Of a stretch of 64,000 bases of DNA, positions 11,901-22,468 are shown in pieces (within the stretch, counting starts at the first letter, position 1; each line of letters starts with the position of its first letter). The stretch spans positions 3,643,007 through 3,707,006 of the forward strand of contig CM032121.1 in assembly GCA_018894105.1 (NCBI GenBank), given 5' to 3'. Source of the DNA: Jacaranda mimosifolia (taxonomy: Eukaryota; Streptophyta; Magnoliopsida; Lamiales; Bignoniaceae). The translations under genes and the position numbers were made by a program. The notes below the pieces were generated by a model that had not been told where the DNA came from, searched no databases, and saw only the letters and a program-made list of their open reading frames with translations.

Positions 11901-14900
11901 ACTTGGTTTCTGTTTTGCATATTCGGCGCTGAATAAATTGGATAGGTAGGGACTTCTGTGTATGGTAGAGGAACATATACTCCAGACTGGTTTGATAGTG
12001 AAAATGGAGTCTCCTCCTGAAATCGTGATTAGCAGTTAATTAACATAAAAAGTTCATTATAATAATTAAAACACTAATAATTAATATAATGAGAAAATCT
12101 TGATTGACTAGTGAAATAATGTATTGTAAAAATAAGGAGAGAAAAATCAACCTGCATAATCGAGGTAGGATAAATTGGATGGGTAGAGATTCCTATGTGG
12201 GGTAGGGGAACATATGCTCCAGAATGGTTTGGTAGTGAAACTGGAGTCTCCTTCTAAAGTCATGATTAACAGTTAATTAAACACAAAAAGTTCATTATAA
12301 TAATTAAAACATTAATATTAATTAATATAATGAGAAAATCTTGATAGACAAGTGAAATAATATATCGTAAAAATAAGGAGAGAAAAATCAACCTGCATAA
12401 TCGACACCGAATAAATTGGATGAGTAGGAATTCTTTTATGTGGTAGAGGAACATATACCCCAGAATGGTTTGGTAGTGAAACTGGAGTTTCCTCCTGAAG
12501 TCGTGAAGTCGTGATTAGCAGTTAATTAAACCCAAAAAGTTTATTATAATAATTAAAACATTAATAATTAATATAAAGAGAAAATCTTGATAGACAAGTG
12601 AAATAACATATTGTAAAAATAAGGAGAGAAAAATCAACATGCATAATCGACTTAAGATAAATTGGATGGGCAGGTGTTCCTCTATGGGGTAGAGGAACAT
12701 ATACTTCATAATGGTTTGGTTCTGAAACCGGAGCCTCCTCCTAAAGTCGTGATCAGTAGTTAATAAAACACAAATTCATTATAAGGATATTATATTAATA
12801 ATTAATAGAATAAGAAAATCTTGATAGACAAGTGAAATAACATAATATTGTAAAAATAAGGAGAGAAAATCAACCTGCATAATCGACTTAGGATAAATTG
12901 GATGGGCAGGAATTCCTCTGTGGGGTAGAGGAGCATATACTTCAGAGCGATTTGGTAGTGAAACCAAAGTCTCCTCCTAAAGTCGTGATTAGCAATTAAT
13001 AAAACACAAATTCATTATAAGAATAAAAATATTAATAATAATAGAATGAGAAAATATTGATAGATAAGTGAAATAACATATTGTAAAAATAAGGAGAGAA
13101 AAATAAACCTGCACAATCGACTTCGAATAAATTGGATGGTTAGGGATTCCTGTGTGGGGTAGAGAAACAAATGCTTCAGAACAATTTGGTAGTGAAACCG
13201 AAGCCTCGTCCTGAAATTGTGATCAACAGATAATAAAACACAAATTCATTATAAGAATAAAAGTATTAATAATTAATAGAATGAGAAAATATTGATCGAC
13301 AAGTGAAATAATATATTGTGAAAATAAGGAGAGAGAGAGAGAGAGAGAGAGAAAATTAATAACCTTGTTGGTTTCCATAGGGACAATGTCCTTGAGGAAG
13401 TCTAAGAGTTCCTCATCTTTTATTGCATTGGCAACATCGCTATGTTGTAGCGTTCTACTCTTATTTTGTTGAGCGTGCATCCATGCACGTAGCGTTAATT
13501 CCATGATGAACATTTCACAAGCTTTAGCAATCATTATTGGTGTATCAGCACTCATCATCTGATAAATTAATTTACAACTATTAAGTAAGAAATAATGGAA
13601 TATTTAGATACTTGTTTATAAAGTCCAAATTAGATATTGTAAATGTTGATTAATTGGTGTTCGATGATTGAGGAAGATCATTTCAAATGCATACATGGAA
13701 ATTGATGTGCCTCAGTAAGGCTCTGGGACATATAAGCAAAATGTTCAATGAAATGACTAATATGATTCATCAGAATAGGCCATTAAGTCCGCTTATGATT
13801 GGCCCCGGCCCCTTAAGTCTAATGGGCTCAAATCCATCAAAGACTCAATCAATATAAATATCAATTTTCACAATCAAAAAGTATTGAATCGCTTCTTTTC
13901 TAACTCAAGCAATGTTTCTATATGGATACATTCTAGTAGCAGAAGCCCACAACTCAACATTTTTCGAAAATAACCTTGAATCCAATTTCATGCAACATTA
14001 TAAATAATTTATTTAATTTAGATTATGTCTGGATCTTGGACATAAAAAAGAAAAATAAATACTAAAGAAAATGTCTTCCCCACTTTAAACTGACATGACT
14101 TCATGTTTAATATCAAAATTCTTTTCTATTTTTTCAGTAAATTTCAGTATTCAAAAGTAGCTTGATTGATTTGTAAGCAATACACTACCCAACAAATACT
14201 ACAAATTAAAGATGATTGTTGTATGATGCTTAATACTAAGCATTTTTCACATTTCACATTTGCAAATAAACTTCACATTAGCAAAAATAAATAAATATCA
14301 AATGTCAACCAATAGTTGTTACTCAGAATAATAAAATCACGTAAATAAATAACAAGAAAAAAAATAAGATAAATATCAAGTGCTTGAAATTCAAACATTA
14401 CACATTTTTGTAATGGTAATAATTAATAGTTATCTTCAATAATAAAATATCAACATAAATAAACAACTTTAAAAGAATGGACATAATTTTCATGTTGTTG
14501 AAATTCAAATATTCATCTCCTTCATAATTGTCAAGAAAAGTTTCAAGTAGTAATTGCATTATCACTTGGCCTGTTCTAACATCAAGAGGTACCAATACAC
14601 ATGAGATTTGTATGATAGGAAATAGTCCTTTTTTTATTATTATTATTATTTGGGCAGGGGGATCGAACTCCAATCTGATCTGAATTAATACACCCACGGT
14701 CTCAAACCTACTCCCAATCTAGGATTAGAATTGGTGTAACCGAGGTTGCTTCGACCTCCACATCGACCCCGCTAGGGTCATAGGCCCTTGCAACTAGGCT
14801 CGACGAATATGATAAGTAATAGTTATATCTAAATGGTTTAGAACTCATATGGCTATAACGTTAAATATATATGACACCTACTTAAAAATGTATATGCTAT

Positions 14901-16032
14901 GCAATATTTATTTGTACATACACATACATTTTGTTCAACAATTTAAATATTTCAAAGACTAAATTGGAGCAACTAAACAAATAATTTGCATTTGCTCCCT
15001 TGGAAACTAATACATAATATTTGAAGAAAAATAAAATATGCAACAGAAACATACCTTTACTTTTTCATTGGATTTTATTATTCTTCTTATCCGAGCCAAC
15101 GGCAACGCATGTTGAGCACGGCCGACATCTATAAAATAGCGGCAAAATTGAATTAGTATTAACAATAACATAAAGACAAAATTAGGATTTTATGAAATAT
15201 TCAAAAATAATTCTTTCTCGTAAAATATAATCAAATATGTAACGATTCAACTAATAAATCTATAATAGTTCTATATTAAATCTTAGATTTCTTTTTAATT
15301 AATTTTTTTCATGTTATTACTAGATTCTTTGCCTTCATATGTTGATTTAAATTTTTTTGGAAAAAATAAAAAACATATAAGAAACATATTTTGAGTATAA
15401 ATTAAAAGGCAAATTAACAAAAGAAACTATGTAAAACAAGACATCAAATGGGAAAAGAAAATTACCGTTCGGAGCCTCGTATATTTCCGCTAGTCGGTCT
15501 TTCCAAAAGCTTTGCAGGTTTTCCTTCAATTGATTTGTAAAACATGAATTCCTCATCTCTTCTATCTGCACACATATTTCTAACTTATGATGTAAGAAAA
15601 AAAAAAATAACAACTAGTTTGACACCCTATTAATCTTTTTTTATCTTATGCAACTTAAAATTGGCAAATGTTTGGCTAGCAATCTTCAATTCCATCCCTC
15701 CCTAGTGCATCTTATGTGCAAAAGGAGAGGGGTATTTGTAAGGAAATTCTAAAGAAAGATGCTTGCTTTGATAATGGCATCAGCATAAATTTTACAATTA
15801 TCCCAAATTTTTTAAACGATTTCTGATGATTATCACTTTATATGAAGAATGGTGTCGACATAAATTTCAGATCTATATTAAACAAAAAATAAATGATTAC
15901 CTGATGGTTACCATGTGACGTAGAGGTTGGCATCGGTATAAAATTATACATTTGCACAAGGGGTTTGGATGTAGATGAGTACTGAATTGGGCAATTGAAA
16001 TCCATGATGCCTTTCTCCGGATGATTGTTCAT
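8905..16032 (-). CDS. NF-YC: NF-YC-like protein with tandemly multiplied exons (distal copy)
   Basis: Second NF-YC gene, same start and intron positions as the copy at 1460-4889. Exons on the minus strand: 15901-16032, 15466-15565, 15055-15128, 13364-13558 (histone fold), then six proline-rich copies 13109-13210, 12875-12976, 12639-12740, 12393-12494, 12152-12253 and 11900-12016, then 11694-11774. After that come three candidate C-terminal exons (11051-11165, 10641-10757, 9935-10036) and a stop TAA (8905-8907) opening the last exon. Up to 11694 the frame is open for 403 aa. Using the last two C-terminal copies gives 476 aa; using the first ends at 431. Core motifs: [55 protein letters not shown] is changed to IAKACEM and NKRRTLQ to NKSRTLQ relative to the other copy. 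Which repeated exons are used is unknown; a frozen annotation could be wrong at any of them. Confidence 0.75.
9470..9890. repeat. GGGTTGGGTT-rich inverted element in NF-YC 3' region
   Basis: The left part is rich in GGGTTGGGTTGG and the right part in CCCAACCCAACCC, with an AT-rich middle, so the segment could fold into a long hairpin. It resembles plant MITEs built from name-like inverted words, but clear terminal repeats and a target duplication were not found. Confidence 0.4.
9935..11165 (-). repeat. Triplicated C-terminal exon of distal NF-YC
   Basis: Three copies of one exon with flanking intron: 11051-11165, 10641-10757 and 9935-10036. Each ends TTCAAG|GTTTG with a stop codon two to three codons into the intron. 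Copies two and three are open (39 and 34 codons, both keeping an EMQQ motif, a proline-rich middle and a final AFK). The first copy carries a one-base shift near its 5' end and reads to TAA at 11079-11081. Flanking words such as GTAGAATGA and GTATCTTCA recur, so the duplicated unit includes intron sequence. Confidence 0.7.
10235..10400. repeat. Dispersed repeat, first copy
   Basis: About 160 bp here match 13790-13955 in the same orientation, including GGACTCAATCAATATAAATAT and AAGCCCACAACT. Both lie in introns of the distal NF-YC gene. The style resembles the edge of an LTR, but no full LTR was seen. Confidence 0.5.
11900..13210 (-). repeat. Six-copy tandem array of a proline-rich NF-YC exon
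   Basis: Exon copies at 13109-13210, 12875-12976, 12639-12740, 12393-12494, 12152-12253 (each 102 bp, 34 codons, phase 0-0) and 11900-12016 (117 bp, the form also found in the other NF-YC gene). The unit step is 234-246 bp. All six are open and translate to variants of SLPNHSGVYVPLPH followed by GIPTHPIY and SIMQ. Acceptors read TTTCAG, CTTCAG or CTTTAG; donors read CAG|GTTGAT or CAG|GTTTAT except CAT|GTTGAT in the copy at 12639. Intron sequence between copies matches the intron after the histone-fold exon (13211-13363). Confidence 0.85.
13331..13352. repeat. (GA)n microsatellite beside a splice donor
   Basis: A run of GA dinucleotides on the plus strand lies about 10 bp inside the intron that follows the histone-fold exon of distal NF-YC. 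In the transcript it is a (CU)n tract just after the donor. The equivalent intron starts in the exon array lack the expansion. Confidence 0.85.
13790..13955. repeat. Dispersed repeat, second copy
   Basis: Matches 10235-10400 over about 160 bp. Both copies carry CAATCAATATAAATATCAA and GCCCACAACT. Confidence 0.5.
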
Positions 16033-16250
16033 GTTCAAGCAGAGAGTGTAAACGGAATGAGAACGGATATAGAGCTTGCAATCACTCACATAACATAAGC
16101 AGAAAGATGAGCATTAAATTGGGTATGATTTTTACAATAAATTGGGTGTAAATTTATATAGATTGAACGTAATCTCTATATAAATTTTACATTATATCGT
16201 CGGCATACAGGTAGGATTAAAGTAAGACAGATTGCGAAATCAGCGTATCT
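16033..16250 (-). promoter_or_regulatory. Conserved upstream region of distal NF-YC
   Basis: Shares GATGAGCATTAAATTGGG and CGGCATACAGGTAGGATTA with the region upstream of the proximal copy. On the minus strand TTTATATAGAGA (about 16170-16182) is a possible TATA box about 150 bp before the ATG. This is inference only. Confidence 0.4.
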
Positions 16251-16709
16251 GACACAGGTACATATAATTAATGAATGTAATCGGAAATTGTTTTCAAAAT
16301 TTATTTGACCAATTATTTAAGCAAGTCGATCTCGTTTGACGATTATGAGAACATTTTGACTTTAATATGACTAATTATTGAAAATTAATTTTGGCTAAAT
16401 GAGAAATTAAAGTCAAAGGTAAACTACTCAAAATAGTGGATTATTGAAATAGGAAATTGTGGAAAGAGGAAAGTCATGATCCATCCATATTGGAAATTGA
16501 TTCATAACGTTCAAATGGGACAACTAGGCATGAATTCAAGCTCGAGCTCCTTTAGATCTAACATAGTGTATATCTTTTAACATAAAATGAGAATTTTTTT
16601 AGTAAATTTTTTCATTTATTTCCTTTGAATCTAGATATGGCAAGTGGACACTGGACAGTGGTACAAATAGTTGTCCGCTCAACTGTACGGGCAATAGTAA
16701 AAAAAAAAG

Positions 16710-18353
16710 TATGGGTGTTCAAAAAAATCGAAACTAACCGAACCGATCGAAAATTGAAAAAATTGAATTCGGTTTTTCATTTCAAAAAAATTCGATTTTC
16801 GGTTTTTTCTGTTTTTTTTATTCGGTTAACCAAAATCGAACCGAAAAACCGAAAAAACCGAAACTTTTTTTTTATTTTTTTTTTATATACAAAATTTTAT
16901 TATTCAATCACTACTAGTTTAAGTTTTATTTCACATTTTTTATTAAATATTTTAAGTCTAAGTTAAATAAATATAAATTTTTAAATAATGTAAATGTTAA
17001 TGTATTTTAAAAAATTGGGATAAATAATTTTTTTTTTTTGGATAAAGTGAAATAATTGAGAAAAAAAGAAGTAAATAATATATCAAAATAGTTATTAAAA
17101 ACCCTATGTTTTATAAGTAATATAGATATATAAAAACATGAATAGTTATAATACAAAGAGAAAAAAAATGATATTTTTTTTTAACTCAAATGGTACAATT
17201 GCATAATTTTTTTATTATATGAACTAATACACGTTACATATAAAAAAATAAATGATTATGATTTAAACAGCAAAAAATGTTATATTAAAAGAAAATTAAT
17301 TAACTAATTAAACTTATATATATTATAGGGTATATTGATGAGCAAAATTAAAATTTCAACTTAAATTGCAAACTAAGGGATAATGGATTGAATCATATTT
17401 GGCTATTCCTGTGGTAGTACTAGTAGTATATTGTATCTGCTGACCAATAAAGATTTTATCTATATTATTATAAAAACAAATATAATTTTGTATCTAAAAT
17501 AGAAGTTATTTTTGTTCATTTACATAATTTGTCCTTTTAATTATTTCAACAACAAAAATTGACAATATAGTTTGAAGGATAAATTAGAGAATTCAACATA
17601 AAAAAGATAGTTTGGATACAAATTTTATCAATATTTCATAATTATCTTTTAGAAATGATGATTTAATAAGGTTATAATTGTATTTTTTACAAAATTTACA
17701 AATCCATAATTTATATTATGATGTCATTGGATCAATTAGCTATTTAACTTTAGTAGATTGAGTTTAAAATTTAATTCGCTATTCGATCTTAGCAATTAAG
17801 GCTTAAATATACAAAAATTGCGTGCATCTACCTTGGCGATTAAAAGCTAGCAATTTTAGCATACTCAATGTGTATACTAAAATTTTTATAACATAAAATA
17901 ATTAAAATATTTATTTATCTTCTTAAATTTATAATATTTTAAATGTATTTGTTTAGAATAGATAAATTATAATTTTATCAAAACAAATGTTTTCAATATA
18001 GAAACAAAAAGTAATCTAAATCAATTTTTTCACCTAAAAATAAATATTTTTATCAATATACTTTTATCAAATAATTTTTTTGGTACTAAAAGAATAAGTT
18101 ACCCAATTCAAATTTTTAATTAAATTAACTTACTTTTGTCAAACAAACTTTTATAACACTTTCTTGGTAAAAAAAAATAAGTTTTTCTTTCTTTCTTTTT
18201 TTCTATTTTTTTTTCAATTCGGTTTTAACTGAAACCGAAAAAATCGAAAAAAACCAAAAAAAAACAAAAAACGGTTCGTTTTCGGTTCTGCATTGCAAAA
18301 AATCAAAATTTTCAGTTAACCTTCGGTCAATTAAAACCGAATGTACACCCCTA
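16710..18353. mobile_element. 1.64-kb non-autonomous hAT-like element
   Basis: Ends TATGGGTGTTC and GTACACCCCTA are inverted repeats of each other with few mismatches. They are flanked by AAAAAAAG (16702-16709) and AAATAAAG (18354-18361), an 8-bp target duplication with one mismatch, as hAT transposases leave. Both subterminal regions are packed with CGGTTTT and AACCGAA words in opposite orientation. The interior is AT-rich and has no transposase frame. Confidence 0.65.
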
Positions 18354-18474
18354 AAATAAAGGCATATCTATACTAAAAACTTCTTATACAAAAGAATAAA
18401 TTGTGCAAACGAACATATGTTTATTCAACAAGTACCTTTCAATAAGCATATATTTCAATACTAAATAAATTCGT

Positions 18475-18668
18475 CCAGTGGCATGTAGCCCAATAGTATT
18501 AGTCTCCCCTACTATATGGAAAGTCTTGTGTTCGAGCCTGAATTGACTTCTTTGTGCACCTTATGTGCATTGTGTGTAGTTTATACTTCAATTTATTTGA
18601 TTTGAAAAAAAAAATATTGATTTGTTGAAAGAATAAAAAATTCGTTATTTATAATATTTTCTCTAAAA
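18475..18668 (+). repeat. tRNA-derived SINE
   Basis: A-box-like TAGCCCAATAGTATTAGTC, then B-box-like GTGTTCGAGCCTG, then the family body GTGCACCTTATGTGCA and a 3' part ending near AATATTTTCTC and an A-rich run. It shares the 3' part with the copies at 19342-19482 and 25156-25348. Confidence 0.65.
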
Positions 18669-18829
18669 AAAATACTAAATAAATTCAGTAACTTTGTAAT
18701 ATATGCTTTAAACTCATCCCCGCATACATCTATAATATTATACAGAAAAATGGTCTTTTTACATCAACTGTGCGACTTTTGCCCAAATCTTCAGTACTAT
18801 ACTAATCCAACTTTTTTATTTTATTCTCC

Positions 18830-19300
18830 ATGTAGGATTAGAAGTTCCATTTTCTAAATCTTAGTGCGCCTTGGTCCCATCATGCCCATAGTCATTGGGC
18901 TTAGGCCTATTAAATTGGGCCTAACTAATTGATTCAATAAATTCAATATAATTAATTAAGACTCATTTTAAATTTATCAATTTTAGTTGGGCTCTCCCAG
19001 TCTTACTACGTCTAATTAATTGATCCATCAATTAATGAAACTAAATCTCAAATGAATTAATTAATTTACTTCAATTTAACAATTGAATTAATTTTCTTAT
19101 TAAAAAATAAATTTCTCCAAATTGTGTATAACCACTTAGGTTTACGAATAAGCTAGTAGTATACTCACAACTTTTACAACATCATTGGACAATTAAATTG
19201 TTCCAATTAATTAATTTGATTAATTAATTCCATTAACATTATATTCAGTTATCTTAATAGCCCACCAACCACAGTTAGCCGAATAACACACCATAAAAAT
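18830..19300. repeat. Probable retroelement-derived segment
   Basis: Rich in TTGGGCCTAACTAATTG and TTAATTGATCCATCAATTAA words and ends with TAGCCCACCAACC. The style is that of an eroded LTR, but no TG...CA ends or target duplication were established and no protein remnant is visible. Confidence 0.3.
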
Positions 19301-19341
19301 CTCTCTATATATATATATATTTATTTATTTATTTATTTAGA

Positions 19342-19482
19342 GAGAATATTACAAATAACGAAATTTATACTTTTAACAAGTATTATCCTACTATGAAATT
19401 ATTGAAGTACAAATTGTACAATCAGATGCACACAAGGTGCACAAAAACGCCAACTCGAGGTCGAACACGAGACCTCCCACAA
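19342..19482 (-). repeat. 5'-truncated tRNA-derived SINE
   Basis: On the minus strand it starts inside the tRNA head (GTGGGAGGTCTCGTGTTCGA), continues GTGCACCTTGTGTGCA and the 3' body, and ends in an AAAT-type tail. The A box is missing. Confidence 0.6.
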
Positions 19483-19653
19483 AAAATCTATATATAAATG
19501 GAACAGCGAATTATTTTCAACTACGACCATTTTATTTTATTTCTTTTTTTTTATATATAATTTTAATCACAAGTGAACAAAAAAGTTAAGGATGGACTTG
19601 GAATTTTGATAATATATTCTCATTTAATACAAGAGTGTATTAGAAATCTATCT

Positions 19654-19740
19654 ACCAGGAACACCCGCATTCTGCTTCATTGGTGAAGTGCGCTTGAATT
19701 TAGTTGGCGAATTACATCCACCAAAGAGTGGTTGCTCTAG
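19654..19740 (-). other. Possible C-terminal coding exon (unassigned)
   Basis: After an acceptor-like ACTAG the minus strand is open for about 28 codons to a TAG. It reads QPLFGGCNSPTKFKRTSPMK and ends NAGVPGR, with two proline-directed phosphosite-like motifs. Sequence and composition look coding, unlike the surroundings. It lies 3' of the CCCH gene, so it may be an alternative last exon of that gene, or a remnant of a lost gene. I do not recognise the peptide. Confidence 0.25.
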
Positions 19741-20147
19741 TTACACGAATAGTGCAAGAAATTTAAGAAACAAGTATTTAATTAATTATAATAATTCCCT
19801 ACGATTGCAATAGAAATTTGCTCTTAAGATGTCCAAATTAACAAAAAAGAGAGATAAATGCAGGTATTAGGCATAACTTTATCACAAATGTATTCAAAAA
19901 TTTATGCCAAAAAAAGACGGATAAATACCGGTAACATTGCTTATTGATTTTTAATTACTTCTCATTCAACATCTATACTGAGTTCTATCAACAAATGAAT
20001 ATAACCCCCTCATCTTTAAAAGGCTATCCATTTCCTTTCGTTCTGTTATCTACGCTATAGAAACTAATCCTTATCCAGTATTCATGTAAACATCATGCAC
20101 GAAAATCGCAATAACAAGAACCAACCACTCTACGTCCTCAATATCGA

Positions 20148-21746
20148 TCAACGTGGTGGTGGTAGTGCCGCGATGAGACGTTCCTGCTCGGTGAGAGAGT
20201 GGCGGAAGTGGCAGCGGTGACCGTATGGGCAGATGTCTCCGGCGAGCACCATGCGGCAGACCTCAGTCTTGTAGCGTGGGTGCCTGATCACTGGCCGTAG
20301 CTCCTTGATTCCGTGTGCGAACTGGCAGTTCTCCCCGTACGGACATGTGCCAGTCTCTTGCCACTTGTTACACAGCTCGGTTTTAAACATCCCTTGGTTG
20401 TACACGTCGAGTTCCAGTGCCTCTTCTTCCTTTTTGGCCCCTGGTACATATACTCTTTGCTGCTTCCAGTTACACGTGAACAAAAAGCCCAGCAGAGACA
20501 TTGAAGGAAATGTGAACCAGAATTAGGCCAGTTGTATGATAACAAAAAGCACATGTTTGAGAAACCACAAATTAATCTCTTTAGAAAAACTATCAAACTA
20601 GAGCTAATCTCTACTCTTTGATAGCCATGATATTCAAATTTCAAAGTAATTAAATTTTATCATATAAGAGAAGAACTAACCATTATTTTACTATTTTTCA
20701 CAACTCCTCTGCTTCTCAATTTTAAATTTAGATAGCATACTCTTTTTAAATCCAAATATAAATAAGGCATGTGTAACAATCATCCAAAATAAAGTAACGA
20801 CATCAGATTGTGAAACAAACTTAATTTGGAAAAGACATGGATTCATAGCTTTTCACTAGAAAATAGAAATTACAGCCATCTTTATTTCTTTTTCATTTTT
20901 CTGCAGTTTTTGTTCCGGAAATTAGAGATTGGGTCATATTGGCAATTTAAAGTAAGGAATGAAAATATGTGATGATTTCGCGAGAATTGAAATTTTGTGA
21001 CGTCCATAATTCAACCAACGTTCACGTTGAATGATACGTTAGAGATCCAGTTGACTCACCGAAGCAGGACAGGATTGACTCACAGTTTTCTGACTAGTGG
21101 TGTCCCGACCGGGACGAGCCATCTTCAGATAACCTCTGGAACGCACAGAAATGCTCTTCGGAAGCGATACTCGCTCGGCATTCCAAGGCTCGACGCGATT
21201 GTGTCCAGCAAAAGATTGAGGAGAAGCCACATGAACGGGAAGCGGAGCAGCGGAGGGAGAGGCGATGTTAAGGCGGTTGAATTCGGAGAGAAGTCTGTCG
21301 CGGGAGAAGAGCAAAGCCACGCGATGAGACAGATCGGCGTTGGAGAGGCGAAGAGAGTCATTCTCACTGCGTAAGGCGTCAACCTCCTCAACAGAATCGC
21401 GAAGCTGCGAGAGGCAGAGTGTGTACCGATTGTAGAGCTGCTGGTACTCGAGGATACAACCGGCGTCATGGATGCGGCGCTCTGTATCTCCGCCGTCAAA
21501 GGAGGCAGTATCGGAGATGGAATTCGGAGAATAGCTTTGAAAGAGAGAGGAGTAGAAGGCCGCGCCATTGGAGTTCACATAAGTCGGCGAAGTTGGGGAA
21601 AGAAACGGATTGCTCGGAGAGAAATGCAGCGGCGCCGCAGCGGCGGCGGAGGTGGTGGTGGTGGTGGTGAGGGCATCCAATGAGATATTCTCCTTCTGCA
21701 TTTTAACCAGAAATTTTCTGTACAATGAGGAACAATTATCTTTCAA
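20148..21746 (-). CDS. Tandem CCCH zinc-finger protein (C3H14/15-like)
   Basis: Predicted RNA-binding protein with two TTP-type fingers. Exon 1 21060-21746 and exon 2 20148-20462 on the minus strand give about 333 aa from the first ATG. A second in-frame ATG at 21701 ([11 protein letters not shown]) gives 318 aa and may be the true start. Residues ~110-150 of the long form are a coiled-coil-like stretch ([17 protein letters not shown]). Exon 2 carries KTELC-x8-C-x5-C-x3-H and KTEVC-x8-C-x5-C-x3-H with exact spacing, joined by the conserved linker [13 protein letters not shown], then [10 protein letters not shown] and a short end. These features match the plant family of Arabidopsis C3H14/C3H15, linked to mRNA turnover and secondary-wall or anther development. 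The acceptor is a tandem NAGNAG site (AAGCAG), so one glutamine may be optional. Confidence 0.88.
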
Positions 21747-21950
21747 TTGCTCGGATTAGTTATAGAAATCAACAACAGGGGAGTATATAAAGCGTGAGAA
21801 GAAATTATCCAATATGCGTGGGTGTACAAAAGGCTAAGAGGCTAGTTCAATCACAGCCCGGAAAGATCAAACATTGAGCTTGATCGTGCGGAGTGAGTGA
21901 GAATAGTGTTGGTGGTGTAGGGATGGGAATTGCTTGGGATAGAAGCATTT

Positions 21951-21968
21951 AAATTTTTTGGCGGGGGA
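21951..21968. promoter_or_regulatory. E2F-like site upstream of CCCH gene
   Basis: TTTTTTGGCGGGGG lies about 210 bp upstream of the CCCH gene start. It fits the E2F core (TTTSSCGC) with a mismatch at the end. Suggestive only. Confidence 0.3.
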
Positions 21969-22234
21969 CCTTGAAACCGTTAGGAGCGAAGCCCAACAGA
22001 AAGAGGTGAGATAATTTGGTGTGTGGTTTGTTGGAGGCGGAATAAATTTATATTTATTATGCTATTAATTTATTTATATATGATTGATTTAATTTTAAAA
22101 ACATTGAAATAAGATAAATGAAGTTACAATTTCTAGATAATTATTGAACTAATGAATTGGAATTTAGACTAAAACTTTTCAAAAGTTCTTATAGAATTTG
22201 GCTGGTCGGTTGGGGGAAAAAAACTATACTTTTA

Positions 22235-22465
22235 GGGCAAGTTTGGTTGATTGATTACATGGAATTAGAGAAAACAAACATTTTCAATTCAATATTTGAT
22301 TTGTGAAATTGTATACACACAAACTCGTGATTTATTATTGGGCCCGTTTATATAAACTTAACATGTAGTATTATTAATTCCACCCCCACTCATGGAATAA
22401 ATTATCCTACCTTCTCATGAGATAACTAATCATGAGATAAATTTAAAGTCTAACTAAACTTGCCT
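22235..22465. mobile_element. MITE, GGCAAGTTTGGTT termini, TTA target site
   Basis: Ends GGGCAAGTTTGGTT and AACTAAACTTGCCT are inverted repeats, flanked by TTA (22232-22234, 22466-22468). The interior matches the element at 56694-56916 (for example TGTATACACACAA and TTTATTATTGGGC). Confidence 0.7.
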
Positions 22466-22468
22466 TTA

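Noticed and set aside
11900..13210. CRISPR-like regular array
   Set aside because: Plant nuclear locus; the units are 234-246 bp, contain splice sites and translate to a repeated peptide.
16625..16966. 113-codon frame on the plus strand
   Set aside because: It spans the left end of the hAT-like element and is a low-complexity product of its CGGTTTT words.
18500..18540. tRNA gene
   Set aside because: Only the internal promoter words are present. The segment cannot fold as a cloverleaf and recurs as a SINE head.
21125..21683. Several frames on both strands across exon 1 of the CCCH gene
   Set aside because: Shadows of a GC-rich exon. Only the frame that joins to the two CCCH motifs has family features.
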